NCBI GenBank assembly: GCA_045649455.1
Contig: JAZRPV010000014.1
Span: 1-15,552, forward strand
Reading direction: 5' to 3'
Source of the DNA: JAEDES01 sp045649455
GTDB lineage: Bacteria; Bacillota_I; Bacilli_A; RF39; UBA660
DNA: 15,552 nucleotides
The notes beneath the pieces were generated by a model, which was not told the origin of the DNA, did no database searches, and worked only from the letters and a program-made list of their open reading frames with translations. The position numbers were made by a program, and so were the translations under genes. This document shows, piece by piece, positions 4,674-12,786 of this stretch. Numbering within the stretch: the first letter of the stretch is position 1; every line of letters begins with the position of its first letter.

Positions 4674-5528
4674 ATGAGAAGTAGAATTAACCCAGAACTT
4701 GCGAAAACCCTTAATATTTCTACTATTAGACAATATAGTAGGATAAGATATGATAAGAAACTTAATAAAGAAATTGACGATACTTTAAGACGTTATAACA
4801 ATAAAATAAAAAGACTAGCTAGACAACAATCTAATTATATCTTACCACAACAAGTATCTAAAGAAGACTTAATGGAAGTAGCATACACTAGACAAGATTT
4901 ACAAAGAAGGTTAAATAATTTAAGGAAATTTAATGAACGTGGAGCAGAAGAAACGATCTATACGAAATCTGGATATGCTCTAAGTAAATATGAATTAAAT
5001 TATTTAAAACGTGAAAAAGCACGTGTTAAAAGAAGTATCTTAAAAGATATAAAATACTATGAAGAGAAGAAACCTAAACTATATGGTAAAGAAATGAGTA
5101 CTACTTTCGCACGTATGGGCGATACTAATTATTTAAATTTACTAACTAGATATAAGGAAATTAATGTTGACGTTACTAATTTAACATTAGACGAATTATT
5201 TGACTATCGTAAAATGTTATATAACGTAGGTAAAGATAGGAACTATCTAGCTGAAAACTTTAAACTTAATTATATTGATATGATCACAGACTTAGCTTAT
5301 TATGCTAACTATGATAAAAAGAAACTTAATAAACTAAAAGCTAAACTTGCTACAGTAGACGCAAGTAAGTTTTACGACTTATATATTAATGAAAAATCAA
5401 TTAAAGAGGCTACTAATTATTACTATACTAAATTTAAAGCTTTAAAAGACGTTGAAGCGCAGAAGATAACCGAATTATATGACGATATCTTGGATAACAT
5501 AAATGATATACTAAAAGATTATACTTAG
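4674..5528 (+). CDS. Probable terminal protein (protein primer for replication)
   Basis: This 284-aa protein lies directly upstream of the polymerase, overlapping it by one base, where phi29-like phages place the terminal protein (phi29 p3 is 266 aa). In that family a Ser, Thr or Tyr hydroxyl near the C-terminus receives the first nucleotide and the protein stays on the 5' ends. The sequence is very basic in the N-terminal half (RQYSRIRYDKKLNKEIDD, then RLARQQSN), as expected for the DNA-binding domain, and helical and charged throughout. The C-terminal fifth is acidic (ELYDDILDNINDILKDY). The start at 4674 has AAGGTGGTG at about 4659-4668. Terminal proteins diverge fast, so the call rests on position, size and composition; the priming residue cannot be identified here. 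Confidence 0.8.
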   Translation: MRSRINPELAKTLNISTIRQYSRIRYDKKLNKEIDDTLRRYNNKIKRLARQQSNYILPQQVSKEDLMEVAYTRQDLQRRLNNLRKFNERGAEETIYTKSGYALSKYELNYLKREKARVKRSILKDIKYYEEKKPKLYGKEMSTTFARMGDTNYLNLLTRYKEINVDVTNLTLDELFDYRKMLYNVGKDRNYLAENFKLNYIDMITDLAYYANYDKKKLNKLKAKLATVDASKFYDLYINEKSIKEATNYYYTKFKALKDVEAQKITELYDDILDNINDILKDYT

Positions 5529-7261
5529 TGAAATGTTTTACAGCCGACTTTGAAACGACAACCGATATAAATGATTGTCGTGTCTGGGCTTATGCACTAT
5601 GCGAGGTGGGTAATTATAATAACTTTAGTTATGGAAATAATATCGCAAGTTTTATTGACTTTTGTAAAAATAAAAAAGATAACTATAAAATATATTTCCA
5701 TAATTTAAAGTTTGACGGGGAGTATATCATATCGTATCTGTTAAAAAATGGTTATGAATTAATAGAGGATAAAAAAGATAGACGAGAGAAAACCTTTACT
5801 TGTTTAATAAGTGATACAGGACAATTTTATTCGATTGAAATATACTTTGAAGTTAAAAATAAAAAAGTAAATAAAGTTACTATTTTTGATAGTTTAAAGA
5901 TACTAAACTTTTCTGTAGATAAAATAGCAAAAGACTTTGACTTACCTATCCGTAAATTAAAAATTAATTATAAAGCATATCGTCCAGTTGGACATGTTCT
6001 TACAAAAGAAGAAGTAGAGTATATTCGTAATGACGTTGAAATTATGGCTAGAGCTTTAAAGTTTATGTTTGACTTAGGACTTGATAAAATGACTATTGGA
6101 GCAGACGCATTAGCATATTATAGAAAACACTGTAAGTACTTCTTAAAGTATTTCCCACAGTTACCTTATGAAATAGATCAAGACATACGTAAAAGTTATA
6201 AAGGTGGCTTTACTTATCTTAATGACATATATAAAGGTAAAGAAGTTGGTAATGGACTTGTATTAGACGTAAACAGTCTTTATCCTAGTATTTTACATAA
6301 TGAAGAATTACCTTTTGGTGAGCCTTACTTTTTTGAAGGTGAATATAAAGAAAACAAGTTATATCCATTATACGTACAAACTTTAACTTGTATCTTTGAA
6401 ATAAAACCTAATAAAATACCTAGTATCCAATTAAAGAATAATTTATCTTTTATGCCTACAGAATATATAAAATCTAGTAAAGGCGAATTAGTTACTTTAA
6501 CACTTACTAATATTGATTTGGAACTCTTTTTTGAACAGTATAACGTAACTCATATTACTTATCACTCTGGATATATGTTTAAAGGTATTAAAGGCTTATT
6601 TACTGAATATGTAGATCATTGGACTGAAAGTAAGATTAAAGCTAAAAAAGAAAACAATAAAGCCATGTATATGACTAGTAAACTATTACTTAACTCTTTA
6701 TATGGTAAATTTGGTCTTAACCCTAATTCACGTAGTAAATTTCCTTATTTAGACGAAGACGGAGTAGTAAAGTATTATGTTACTCCACTCCAGATAAGGA
6801 AATCATTATACTTACCGATAGCGACATTTGTAACTTCTTATGCACGTCGTAAAACAATTTTAACTAGTCAAGCAATAAAAGACTTTACATTAGATAATTA
6901 TAATGAAGACTATTATATTTATAGTGATACAGATAGTATCCATTTAAAGTATTTACCAGAAGAAATACTTAAAGAATTTGTAGACATAGATGACTATCGT
7001 CTAGGAGCATGGAAAATGGAAAGCACGTTTACACGTGGTAAGTATTTAAGACAAAAATGTTATATTGAAGAAAATTATGATGACGGTCTTAATGTTACAG
7101 TTGCTGGACTACCAAAGAAACTAGGTAAATATATTACATTTGAAAACTTTGAAAATGGACTAACCTTACTTGCAGACGATAAAGAAATAGATCATAAATT
7201 AACTTTTAAACATGTTAAAGGTGGAGTTTTACTAGTAGATACTGACTTTACAATTAAATAG
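5528..7261 (+). CDS. Protein-primed family B DNA polymerase
   Basis: This is the replicative polymerase, at 577 aa nearly the length of phi29 p2 (about 575). Exonuclease motifs: DFETT (D7, E9), FHNLKFDG (D63) and YIRND (Y165, D169). The YKGG motif at 224-227 links exonuclease and polymerase states. Polymerase motif A is DVNSLYPS (D247), motif B is KLLLNSLYG (385-393) and motif C is YSDTDS (D467, D469). The KCY (KxY) motif is at 510-512. The segments between motifs A and B, and after motif B, fit the TPR1 and TPR2 insertions that give terminal-protein interaction and strand displacement. All catalytic residues are present. The start is GTG, overlapping the terminal-protein stop by one base with no clear Shine-Dalgarno, so translation is probably coupled. 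Confidence 0.98.
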   Translation: MKCFTADFETTTDINDCRVWAYALCEVGNYNNFSYGNNIASFIDFCKNKKDNYKIYFHNLKFDGEYIISYLLKNGYELIEDKKDRREKTFTCLISDTGQFYSIEIYFEVKNKKVNKVTIFDSLKILNFSVDKIAKDFDLPIRKLKINYKAYRPVGHVLTKEEVEYIRNDVEIMARALKFMFDLGLDKMTIGADALAYYRKHCKYFLKYFPQLPYEIDQDIRKSYKGGFTYLNDIYKGKEVGNGLVLDVNSLYPSILHNEELPFGEPYFFEGEYKENKLYPLYVQTLTCIFEIKPNKIPSIQLKNNLSFMPTEYIKSSKGELVTLTLTNIDLELFFEQYNVTHITYHSGYMFKGIKGLFTEYVDHWTESKIKAKKENNKAMYMTSKLLLNSLYGKFGLNPNSRSKFPYLDEDGVVKYYVTPLQIRKSLYLPIATFVTSYARRKTILTSQAIKDFTLDNYNEDYYIYSDTDSIHLKYLPEEILKEFVDIDDYRLGAWKMESTFTRGKYLRQKCYIEENYDDGLNVTVAGLPKKLGKYITFENFENGLTLLADDKEIDHKLTFKHVKGGVLLVDTDFTIK

Positions 7262-7275
7262 TTTTATGTTATATA
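7247..7275 (+). promoter_or_regulatory. Weak candidate promoter for the lysis block
   Basis: TTTACA at 7247-7252 and TATATA at 7270-7275 are separated by 17 nt at the very end of the polymerase gene, with the holin Shine-Dalgarno just downstream. The -35 has one mismatch from consensus and the -10 has two. In DNA this AT-rich such matches arise by chance, so this is only a candidate. Confidence 0.3.
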
Positions 7276-7292
7276 TAAACTAGGAGGATAAA

Positions 7293-7502
7293 ATGGAAGA
7301 AGTATTAAACTATGCTTTTCAATATGGTGTCGGTGTAGCTTGTTTAATTTACTTAATGTATTTTCAAAGTACTACTATGAAAGACTTAACTAAAAACCAA
7401 CAAGATTTAAATGAAACATTAAAAGAAGTATCAAGTAATTTAAGCAACATTAATTTACGACTAAATGATATTGAAGAAAAAGTAAACAAGAGAGGAGAAT
7501 AA
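7293..7502 (+). CDS. Holin-like small membrane protein
   Basis: The 69-aa protein starts at ATG 7293 after a strong AGGAGG. It has one hydrophobic helix near the N-terminus (about residues 8-25, containing GVGVACLIYLMYF). A polar amphipathic or coiled-coil region follows (LTKNQQDLNETLKEV, then LNDIEEKVNKRGE). A short N-terminus, one transmembrane helix and a charged helical tail resemble BhlA/YvrJ-type holins in Bacillota phages and prophages. The next two genes encode a wall-binding protein and a peptidoglycan peptidase, which supports a role in releasing the hydrolase at lysis. The hydrophobic match is general, so this is a functional inference from architecture and neighbourhood. Confidence 0.7.
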   Translation: MEEVLNYAFQYGVGVACLIYLMYFQSTTMKDLTKNQQDLNETLKEVSSNLSNINLRLNDIEEKVNKRGE

Positions 7503-7504
7503 TT

Positions 7505-7837
7505 ATGAAATATAAAATAGGTGATAAAGTTATTATTACTGGTGAATTATATTATTCTAGTAATGATCTTAAACCAAAAAGTTATGTTAAAGATAGACAT
7601 ACTACTATAACACGTGTAGTTAATGGCGCTAGACACCCTTATAATTCTACTGGTGACTTAGGTTGGTGTGACGAAAAAAGTATTAAACTAGACGTACCAA
7701 CACCAGAGCCAGTTGTTAAAAAAGAAGTTGAAATCGAGTTAATAGATAAAGAAAGTTTAATCGACTATTTAAAAGAACATGAAGATAAAATAGTTATGAT
7801 TAATGCTAAACAACTAAAGGACGTATTAGGGCTATGA
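7505..7837 (+). CDS. Stand-alone SH3b-like cell-wall-binding protein
   Basis: The 110-aa protein begins with KYKIGDKVIITGELYYSS, continues with TTITRVVNGARHPYNS and then GWCDEKSIKL, covering about residues 2-62. This pattern matches the SH3-like wall-binding domain usually fused to the C-terminus of Bacillota phage endolysins (IGDKV, GARHPY and GW signatures). A proline linker (PTPEPVVKK) leads to a helical acidic tail (residues 75-110). No catalytic domain is present. It starts 2 bp after the holin gene with GAGGAG upstream, and its stop overlaps the M23 peptidase start (ATGA). It may be the targeting subunit of a two-polypeptide endolysin, the tail serving as the interaction surface. That is inference. 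Confidence 0.75.
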   Translation: MKYKIGDKVIITGELYYSSNDLKPKSYVKDRHTTITRVVNGARHPYNSTGDLGWCDEKSIKLDVPTPEPVVKKEVEIELIDKESLIDYLKEHEDKIVMINAKQLKDVLGL

Positions 7838-8487
7838 GACCATATCAAACAATGCGTGATCCTCAAGGTTACGAAATACCTTTGTTTCCTATAGAAGAGC
7901 TTTATATATCACAAGGTGACACTGGAACGTATAGTCATGATTACTCCCGATATTATGCTACAGATTGTCTAGGATATGTTAACGGACAACGTGTTAATAG
8001 GTGTCCGTGTTATGCTCCAGTAACTATTAAATTACTCTGGAAAGATAGTACGGAGTGTTGCGCTATGTGGCAATCTGTTAATCAAGTACATTTTGCCGAC
8101 GGAAGTATTGATTATATGGGTATTATCGTTTATCATGACAATGATATCCAGAATGGTACTTATTATTCTGTAGGAACAGTTAAAAATCAAGGTGAGATTT
8201 TTAATAAAACGGGTACGGGTGGAAATGTAACTGGTGATCACGTACATATTGAAATAGGTAAAGGAGTGCCTAACTTATCACAATATCGATATCACTTTTT
8301 AGAAAATACTAGGTGTAAAAGAATTCGTATATTTAATGCTATTTTTATTAATGATACACCAATTATTCAAAACTGGACTGGTTACACATGGACAACTTAT
8401 GAAGGTGGACAGTATGTACCATTTAAAACATATAAGTTTAAATGGGTATTATATGCTAATAAATTAAGGAACAATAGATTGACATAA
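7834..8487 (+). CDS. M23-family peptidoglycan endopeptidase (lysin or tail-associated hydrolase)
   Basis: The 217-aa protein carries the zinc-metallopeptidase M23 layout. The first metal motif is SHDYSRYYATD (H35, D44). H101 lies in IVYHDND. The closing HxH motif is TGDHVHIEIG (H136, H138), equivalent to the usual HLHFE. Such enzymes cut peptide cross-bridges in peptidoglycan. Several cysteines cluster in the middle (RCPCY, ECCAM), which is unusual. There is no amidase, lysozyme or wall-binding domain; the wall-binding function lies in the gene directly upstream, with ATGA overlap. Lysis is the simplest role. A tail-tip role is the alternative, because phi29 gp13 carries an M23 domain and no other gp13 homologue is visible. 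The C-terminal 70 residues have no recognised fold. Confidence 0.82.
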   Translation: MRPYQTMRDPQGYEIPLFPIEELYISQGDTGTYSHDYSRYYATDCLGYVNGQRVNRCPCYAPVTIKLLWKDSTECCAMWQSVNQVHFADGSIDYMGIIVYHDNDIQNGTYYSVGTVKNQGEIFNKTGTGGNVTGDHVHIEIGKGVPNLSQYRYHFLENTRCKRIRIFNAIFINDTPIIQNWTGYTWTTYEGGQYVPFKTYKFKWVLYANKLRNNRLT

Positions 8488-8507
8488 AATTAATGATATA
8501 GTAAAAT
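8479..8507 (+). promoter_or_regulatory. Candidate late promoter P1
   Basis: TTGACA (8479-8484, perfect), a 17-nt spacer and TAAAAT (8502-8507, one mismatch) make a near-consensus sigma-A promoter. It overlaps the end of the M23 gene, with predicted start near 8514. The transcript would begin right at the 8-bp hairpin 8515-8536 and then meet the terminator at 8559-8590. Confidence 0.7.
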
Positions 8508-8514
8508 TATAACG

Positions 8515-8536
8515 TAATAGAGTATCAGCTCTATTA
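8515..8536 (+). other. 5' stem-loop of the late leader
   Basis: TAATAGAG (8515-8522) and CTCTATTA (8529-8536) form a perfect 8-bp stem with loop TATCAG, starting at the predicted P1 transcript 5' end. It may protect the mRNA 5' end. Its distal arm (8531-8537) can instead pair with ATAATAG at 8602-8608, next to the scaffold Shine-Dalgarno, so an alternative fold is possible. Confidence 0.55.
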
Positions 8537-8558
8537 TAAGGGTTTTCTTTTCTTTTGT

Positions 8559-8590
8559 GGGTGGTGTCTACTTGACACTATCCTTTTTTT
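8559..8590 (+). terminator. Strong intrinsic terminator between P1 and the late genes
   Basis: GGGTGGTGTC (8559-8568) pairs with GACACTATCC (8574-8583): 10 bp with two G-U pairs and a TACTT loop, followed by seven T (8584-8590). The G-U pairs hold only on the plus strand. It can end read-through from the replication and lysis genes, and would also stop transcripts from P1 after about 75 nt unless read through. Confidence 0.82.
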
Positions 8591-8600
8591 ATGCTATATA
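8572..8600 (+). promoter_or_regulatory. Candidate late promoter P2, overlapping the terminator
   Basis: TTGACA (8572-8577, perfect) lies in the loop and 3' arm of the terminator hairpin. After 17 nt comes TATATA (8595-8600), overlapping TATAAA. The start would be near 8607, giving a short leader just before the GAAGGAGG site of the scaffold gene. An active P2 would let late transcription begin immediately after early transcription ends. Confidence 0.55.
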
Positions 8601-8627
8601 AATAATAGAAGGAGGTGTTAAGAAAAC

Positions 8628-8948
8628 ATGCTTACAAAAGAAGATTTTGAGAAAATCATAACCGACACTAGAGATAAGCTAGATGAAAAAAGTCAAGCTC
8701 TAATTAGTGAAGATATGTTAGGGATAATGGGTAATTATAACAGTCTACTAACGACATTAAACGATAGAGAAGAAGAAATTAAAAAATTAAAAAATGATAA
8801 TGATGAACTATTAAAAGTTAATGGTCGCTTATTTCAAAAAGTAGGTTTTGAAAAGGAAGAAAAGAAAGAAACCCTTCCATTTAAAGAAGAGACTGTCGAA
8901 AAAATTGGTATCGACAATCTAATTAATGAGAAAGGAGATTTGATTTAA
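8628..8948 (+). CDS. Capsid scaffolding protein (phi29 gp7-like)
   Basis: The 106-aa protein is close to phi29 gp7 (98 aa) and sits directly before the major capsid gene, as in phi29. It is almost entirely helical and charged, with a coiled-coil stretch (LNDREEEIKKLKNDNDELLK, about residues 45-64) followed by VNGRLFQKVG. The NG-LF-xxxG pattern recurs after the coiled coil in scaffold proteins of small podoviruses. It would assemble inside the prohead and exit before or during packaging. The start has AAGGAGGTG at about 8610-8618. Its TAA is immediately followed by the capsid ATG. Confidence 0.86.
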   Translation: MLTKEDFEKIITDTRDKLDEKSQALISEDMLGIMGNYNSLLTTLNDREEEIKKLKNDNDELLKVNGRLFQKVGFEKEEKKETLPFKEETVEKIGIDNLINEKGDLI

Positions 8949-10235
8949 ATGGCATTACCAGTTGGCGCAAAAGCCTTTAATGTTATCCGTGAAGATAGTA
9001 GTACTGTTTTCATGAACACTGTACCAAGTGCTACAGCAGAAAACATTAACACAATTTCAAACATTCTATTTAATGAAAGTTACCAACCTCAATTAAATGA
9101 GTTTGTGTCTAACTTAATTAACAGAATAGCACTTACTATTATTAGAAACAAAAGCTTTAGTAACCCTTTAGCTATGTTTAAAAAAGGAGCTGTACCTCTA
9201 GGAACAGATATTCAAGATATCTATGAAAACCCAGCAGTTGCTGAACAATACGCTCTTAATAACACAGAAATGGCTAAATTATTAACTATTACTGATCCAG
9301 ACACTCATGTAGCTTATTATCGTAGAAATAGACAAGACTTATATACGAAAACTATCGCTCGTGAAGCACTTCAAGGCGCTTTTGTATCTTGGGATAAATT
9401 CGAGGAATTTATACAAGGTATCACTACTAGTTTATATAGTGGTAATTATATTAGTGAATTTAACTATACTAAAGATTTAATTGACGGAGTATACAATCAA
9501 GGTAAAGCAATCGTTAAAGTTGTATCTAAACCAGTTGACGAAACTACTGGAAAAGCTTTCTTAAAAGAATTAAGAGCTTTATATACAAAAATGAGTTTAC
9601 CTTCAACAGAGTATAACGCTTATTCTGTTATGAGTGGATCAAGTAAACCAGTTACAACTTGGACGGATAAAGATCGTATGGTATTAATCATTACAGCTGA
9701 CGTAATGGCTAGTATCGACGTTGATACTTTAGCTGGTGTTTTCCAACTTAATAAAGCAGACTTTTTACAAAGAGTAGTTGTAATCGATAAATTTGAAAAT
9801 GACGAAATCTTAGGTGTAGTATGTGATGAAGCTTGGTTACAAATATATGATAACTTATTAAGATTTGACGAATTCTATAATGCTCGTGTAATGGCATGGA
9901 ACGAATATTTACATGCTTGGAATACTTTTGCAGTTTGTCCATTCGCTAATGCTGTAATTCTTGCAACAGAAACACCAGTACCAGTTGAAAGTATCACAAT
10001 TAGTGACGTATCTGCAACATTAGGTGCTGATAGTACTGTATCCGTTACTTTATCACCAGTTAATTCAACAAGTGATATTAGTTTCTCTTCAAGTAATAAG
10101 AGTATATTTACAGTAACTAAAATATCTAATACAAGTGTTAAAGTTACACCAGTTGCCGTTGGTGAAGGTGTATTAACTGCTATTGCTGAAAATGGTGTTA
10201 AAACTACTGCTGACGTAACTGTTACAAGTGTTTAA
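8949..10235 (+). CDS. Major capsid protein with C-terminal BIG2 domain (phi29 gp8-like)
   Basis: The 428-aa protein compares with 448 aa for phi29 gp8. Residues about 1-340 form the HK97-fold shell domain, with the expected mixed alpha/beta composition. Residues about 346-428 form an Ig-like BIG2 domain: VESITISDVSATL, then VTLSPVNSTSDISFSSSN, then VAVGEGVLTAIAENGVKTTADV. phi29 gp8 also ends in a BIG2 domain on the capsid surface. The start ATG abuts the scaffold stop, with AAAGGAG about 12 nt upstream. A terminator-like hairpin directly after the gene could raise its transcript share over the tail genes. No separate head-fibre gene follows, unlike phi29 gp8.5. Confidence 0.94.
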   Translation: MALPVGAKAFNVIREDSSTVFMNTVPSATAENINTISNILFNESYQPQLNEFVSNLINRIALTIIRNKSFSNPLAMFKKGAVPLGTDIQDIYENPAVAEQYALNNTEMAKLLTITDPDTHVAYYRRNRQDLYTKTIAREALQGAFVSWDKFEEFIQGITTSLYSGNYISEFNYTKDLIDGVYNQGKAIVKVVSKPVDETTGKAFLKELRALYTKMSLPSTEYNAYSVMSGSSKPVTTWTDKDRMVLIITADVMASIDVDTLAGVFQLNKADFLQRVVVIDKFENDEILGVVCDEAWLQIYDNLLRFDEFYNARVMAWNEYLHAWNTFAVCPFANAVILATETPVPVESITISDVSATLGADSTVSVTLSPVNSTSDISFSSSNKSIFTVTKISNTSVKVTPVAVGEGVLTAIAENGVKTTADVTVTSV

Positions 10236-10238
10236 TAG

Positions 10239-10271
10239 TAAAGAGTGGTTAATCGCCACTCTTTAATTTTT
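10239..10271 (+). terminator. Intrinsic terminator after the major capsid gene
   Basis: TAAAGAGTGG (10239-10248) pairs perfectly with CCACTCTTTA (10256-10265) around loop TTAATCG, followed by a T5 run at 10267-10271. It begins four bases after the capsid stop. The tail-knob gene follows without an obvious promoter, so partial read-through is expected. Confidence 0.78.
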
Positions 10272-10297
10272 ATGTTTATAAGGAAAGGAGTGATAAT

Positions 10298-11893
10298 TTG
10301 ATTACAATTACACCTCAAGGGAGTGTTTACTTATGTGAAACTCCACTTGAAAACGATTATAAACACCAATTAACTTTTGCTAATGCAACAGCTCAACAAA
10401 ACTACTTTAATAGCTCTAGTGTATTAAAGCACGTATGTACGGACTTTACTTATATTAAAAAAGACAATCAAATAATTGTCGACTATCCTATCGATAGTAT
10501 AATTAATTGTAACTATTTATTCTATGTAAATACTGGCTTTACTAATAAATACTATTATGCTTTTATTACTAATATGGAATACGTAAACGAAAATGCTACA
10601 AGGATCACTTTTGAAATAGATGCTTTTCAAACTTATATGTTTAATATCGTTTATAAAAAATCTTTTGTAGAACGTGAACATGTTAATGACGATACACTAG
10701 GTAAAAACTTAGTACCAGAGAATTTAGAAACTGGCGAATATGTAGCGCAAAATCAAACATTAGATACTACTTACAATGATCGTTGTATCGTAATGGCTAC
10801 ACCAGTTGATATTGACGAGTTATTATCTAACCCTCCAGCTAGTGTAACAGATCTAGCATATCGAACTGGTGTATATAATAATATACCGGCTGGTTGTGGT
10901 TATTATAGATTTGATTATACACAGAATATACCAGTTATAATTAAAAGACTAGCCGACTTTGGAGTTAGTGATCAAATAATTAGTATGTTTCTAGCTCCAA
11001 AAGGTTTTTGTACTGTAGTAACTGGACTACATAGAATAGCTGATACCACTACAGTAACTAGTAAAAATGTTGGTATTAGTCGTGTTAGTGCATTAGACGG
11101 ATATACTCCAAAAAATAAAAAATGCTTAACTTTTCCATATTGTTATATAAATGTTACTAATGGTGTTGGTCAATCGGCTGTTTATAAACAAGAATACTGG
11201 GACTTAAATACAGATAATGAAATGGTAATTACTGAAATAGGTGTACTTAACCCGGGTCTATCTATTAAAGCAGTACCTAGAAATTATAAAGGAATAGATA
11301 ACAATTATGATGAAGGTATATCTATTGGTAAATTTCCTCAATTAACATGGTTAAATGACTCTTACACTAACTGGCTTACACAAAATGGTATTAACTTAGG
11401 TTTTAAAACTCTAAATGCTAATGAATGGGCTACAAGTAAAGGTTTAATTCAAACTGGTGCTAGTATTATGAGTTTAGATATGGAAGGTGCAGCTGAAGGA
11501 GTAGGTACAATATTTAATAATATGCAAGAACAATATAAACACAGTTTTACAGCTTATCAATTAGAGGGTAGCCTAAATACTGGTGACGTTGCAACAGCAG
11601 GAAATTATAATGCTTTAGCATTTTCACGTATGACAATAACTTATGAATTCGCTAAACGTATCGATGATTATTTTAGTACATACGGATATCGTGTAAATGA
11701 ATTTAAAATACCTAATGTAACAGGACGTACAAACTGGAATTATGTAAAAACTGTTGATTGCAATTTAGAAGGTGATATACCACGTATGTATATTAAAAAA
11801 TTAGAAAGTATGTTTAATAATGGTATAACATTCTGGCACGATCCTAGTAAATTTTTAGATTATAGCCAAAGTAATACTATTGTTACACCATAA
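10298..11893 (+). CDS. Distal tail knob protein (phi29 gp9-like)
   Basis: The start is TTG at 10298 with AAAGGAG at 10284-10290. The 531-aa product follows phi29 gp9 along its length. The N-terminal part has DYKHQLTFANA and then FEIDAFQTYMFNI leading to SFVEREHVN. The C-terminal part has DYFSTYGYRVNEFKIPN, NYVKTVDCNLEGDIP and NNGITFWH. These are among the best conserved gp9 segments. In phi29 six copies form the tail tube end, and a long hydrophobic loop exits to open the membrane. Here the equivalent region (about residues 385-430) is shorter and less uniformly hydrophobic, holding GASIMSLDMEGAAEGVGTIF. Total length is below the 599 aa of gp9. Confidence 0.92.
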   Translation: MITITPQGSVYLCETPLENDYKHQLTFANATAQQNYFNSSSVLKHVCTDFTYIKKDNQIIVDYPIDSIINCNYLFYVNTGFTNKYYYAFITNMEYVNENATRITFEIDAFQTYMFNIVYKKSFVEREHVNDDTLGKNLVPENLETGEYVAQNQTLDTTYNDRCIVMATPVDIDELLSNPPASVTDLAYRTGVYNNIPAGCGYYRFDYTQNIPVIIKRLADFGVSDQIISMFLAPKGFCTVVTGLHRIADTTTVTSKNVGISRVSALDGYTPKNKKCLTFPYCYINVTNGVGQSAVYKQEYWDLNTDNEMVITEIGVLNPGLSIKAVPRNYKGIDNNYDEGISIGKFPQLTWLNDSYTNWLTQNGINLGFKTLNANEWATSKGLIQTGASIMSLDMEGAAEGVGTIFNNMQEQYKHSFTAYQLEGSLNTGDVATAGNYNALAFSRMTITYEFAKRIDDYFSTYGYRVNEFKIPNVTGRTNWNYVKTVDCNLEGDIPRMYIKKLESMFNNGITFWHDPSKFLDYSQSNTIVTP

Positions 11894-11904
11894 AGGAGGG
11901 AAAA

Positions 11905-12786
11905 ATGAAAGAAACTGACTTAAGTATGGCGATTAATAATTCAACTTATGTTGATTATTTAGATAGATTAAAATTAATAGCAACCTCCCTATTTACATGG
12001 GAAGGTATGGACGACGTCGCAGGTATTGGAGCTAGTAGGTTTTTAGAGTTAGCTTTATATGAAAATGGACGTGGTGTTTTCTTTAAAGACGATACTAAAG
12101 GTTATATGGCTATTCGTGTAAACCCAGATGATAAATTTAATGTATATAATTTACCAACAAAAGTTATCTGTTATTCTTTTGAATATAATGAAAAGAAAGA
12201 CTTTGATGACGTAGTTTATATAATGAATAACAACCTACAAAAACCTACACTTGAAACATTAAAACTTTTTGCATATAGATTATATGAGTGTGAACGTACA
12301 ATGGATACCAACCTTATAGCTATGAAGACACCTATCTTAATTGAGGGTGATACAAAAACAATACTTACTCTTAAAAATGTTTATATGCAATATTCTGGAA
12401 ATACACCATTTATCTTTGGTAATAAACAATATGATCTTTCTAATAAACTAAGTGTTCTTAAAACAGACGCTCCTTATTTATTAGATAAGTTAACATTATA
12501 CAAACATGAAATCTGGAACGAGTGTTTATCTTTCTTAGGTATTAATAATGCTAATACAGATAAAAAAGAACGTCTTATAACAGATGAAGTAAACAGTAAT
12601 AATGAATTAATTAACTATTACTTAAATTGCTTTTATAAAACAAGAAAAGAAGCTTGTGATCAAATAAATAAGAAGTATGGTTTAAATATTAGTATTAAAT
12701 TAAATAAAGACGTACTTGATTTATTAGAAACAACAGAAAAAGAAGTTATTGATTATAATGAAAAAGAGGTGTTACCTAATGAGTAA
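11905..12786 (+). CDS. Upper collar / head-tail connector (portal, phi29 gp10-like)
   Basis: The 293-aa protein is close to phi29 gp10 (309 aa). It contains the helical region around YVDYLDRLKLIATSLFTWEG, an ENGRGVFFKD strand region, PTLETLKLFAYRLYECERTMD, and the conserved C-terminal wing segment KKERLITDEVNSNNELI. Connectors of this family form the dodecameric portal through which DNA is packaged and ejected, and they seat the packaging motor. The start has AAAGGAGGG directly upstream and lies 11 nt after the tail-knob stop. The 3' end overlaps the lower-collar gene by 8 bp. Confidence 0.93.
   Translation: MKETDLSMAINNSTYVDYLDRLKLIATSLFTWEGMDDVAGIGASRFLELALYENGRGVFFKDDTKGYMAIRVNPDDKFNVYNLPTKVICYSFEYNEKKDFDDVVYIMNNNLQKPTLETLKLFAYRLYECERTMDTNLIAMKTPILIEGDTKTILTLKNVYMQYSGNTPFIFGNKQYDLSNKLSVLKTDAPYLLDKLTLYKHEIWNECLSFLGINNANTDKKERLITDEVNSNNELINYYLNCFYKTRKEACDQINKKYGLNISIKLNKDVLDLLETTEKEVIDYNEKEVLPNE

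Noticed and set aside
7505..7837. Head fibre or tail accessory role for the 110-aa protein
   Set aside because: The IGDKV, GARHPY and GW pattern and its position between holin and peptidase point to an SH3b-like wall-binding protein.
8032..8247. Minus-strand 71-aa frame inside the M23 peptidase gene
   Set aside because: Antisense to a motif-supported gene, with no ribosome site or promoter; the protein composition is unnatural.
9748..9942. Minus-strand 64-aa frame inside the major capsid gene
   Set aside because: Antisense shadow of the capsid gene without start signals.
12749..12778. Longer lower-collar start at ATG 12749
   Set aside because: It lies within the connector gene without a ribosome site; ATG 12779 has GAGGT 8 nt upstream and matches the family N-terminus better.
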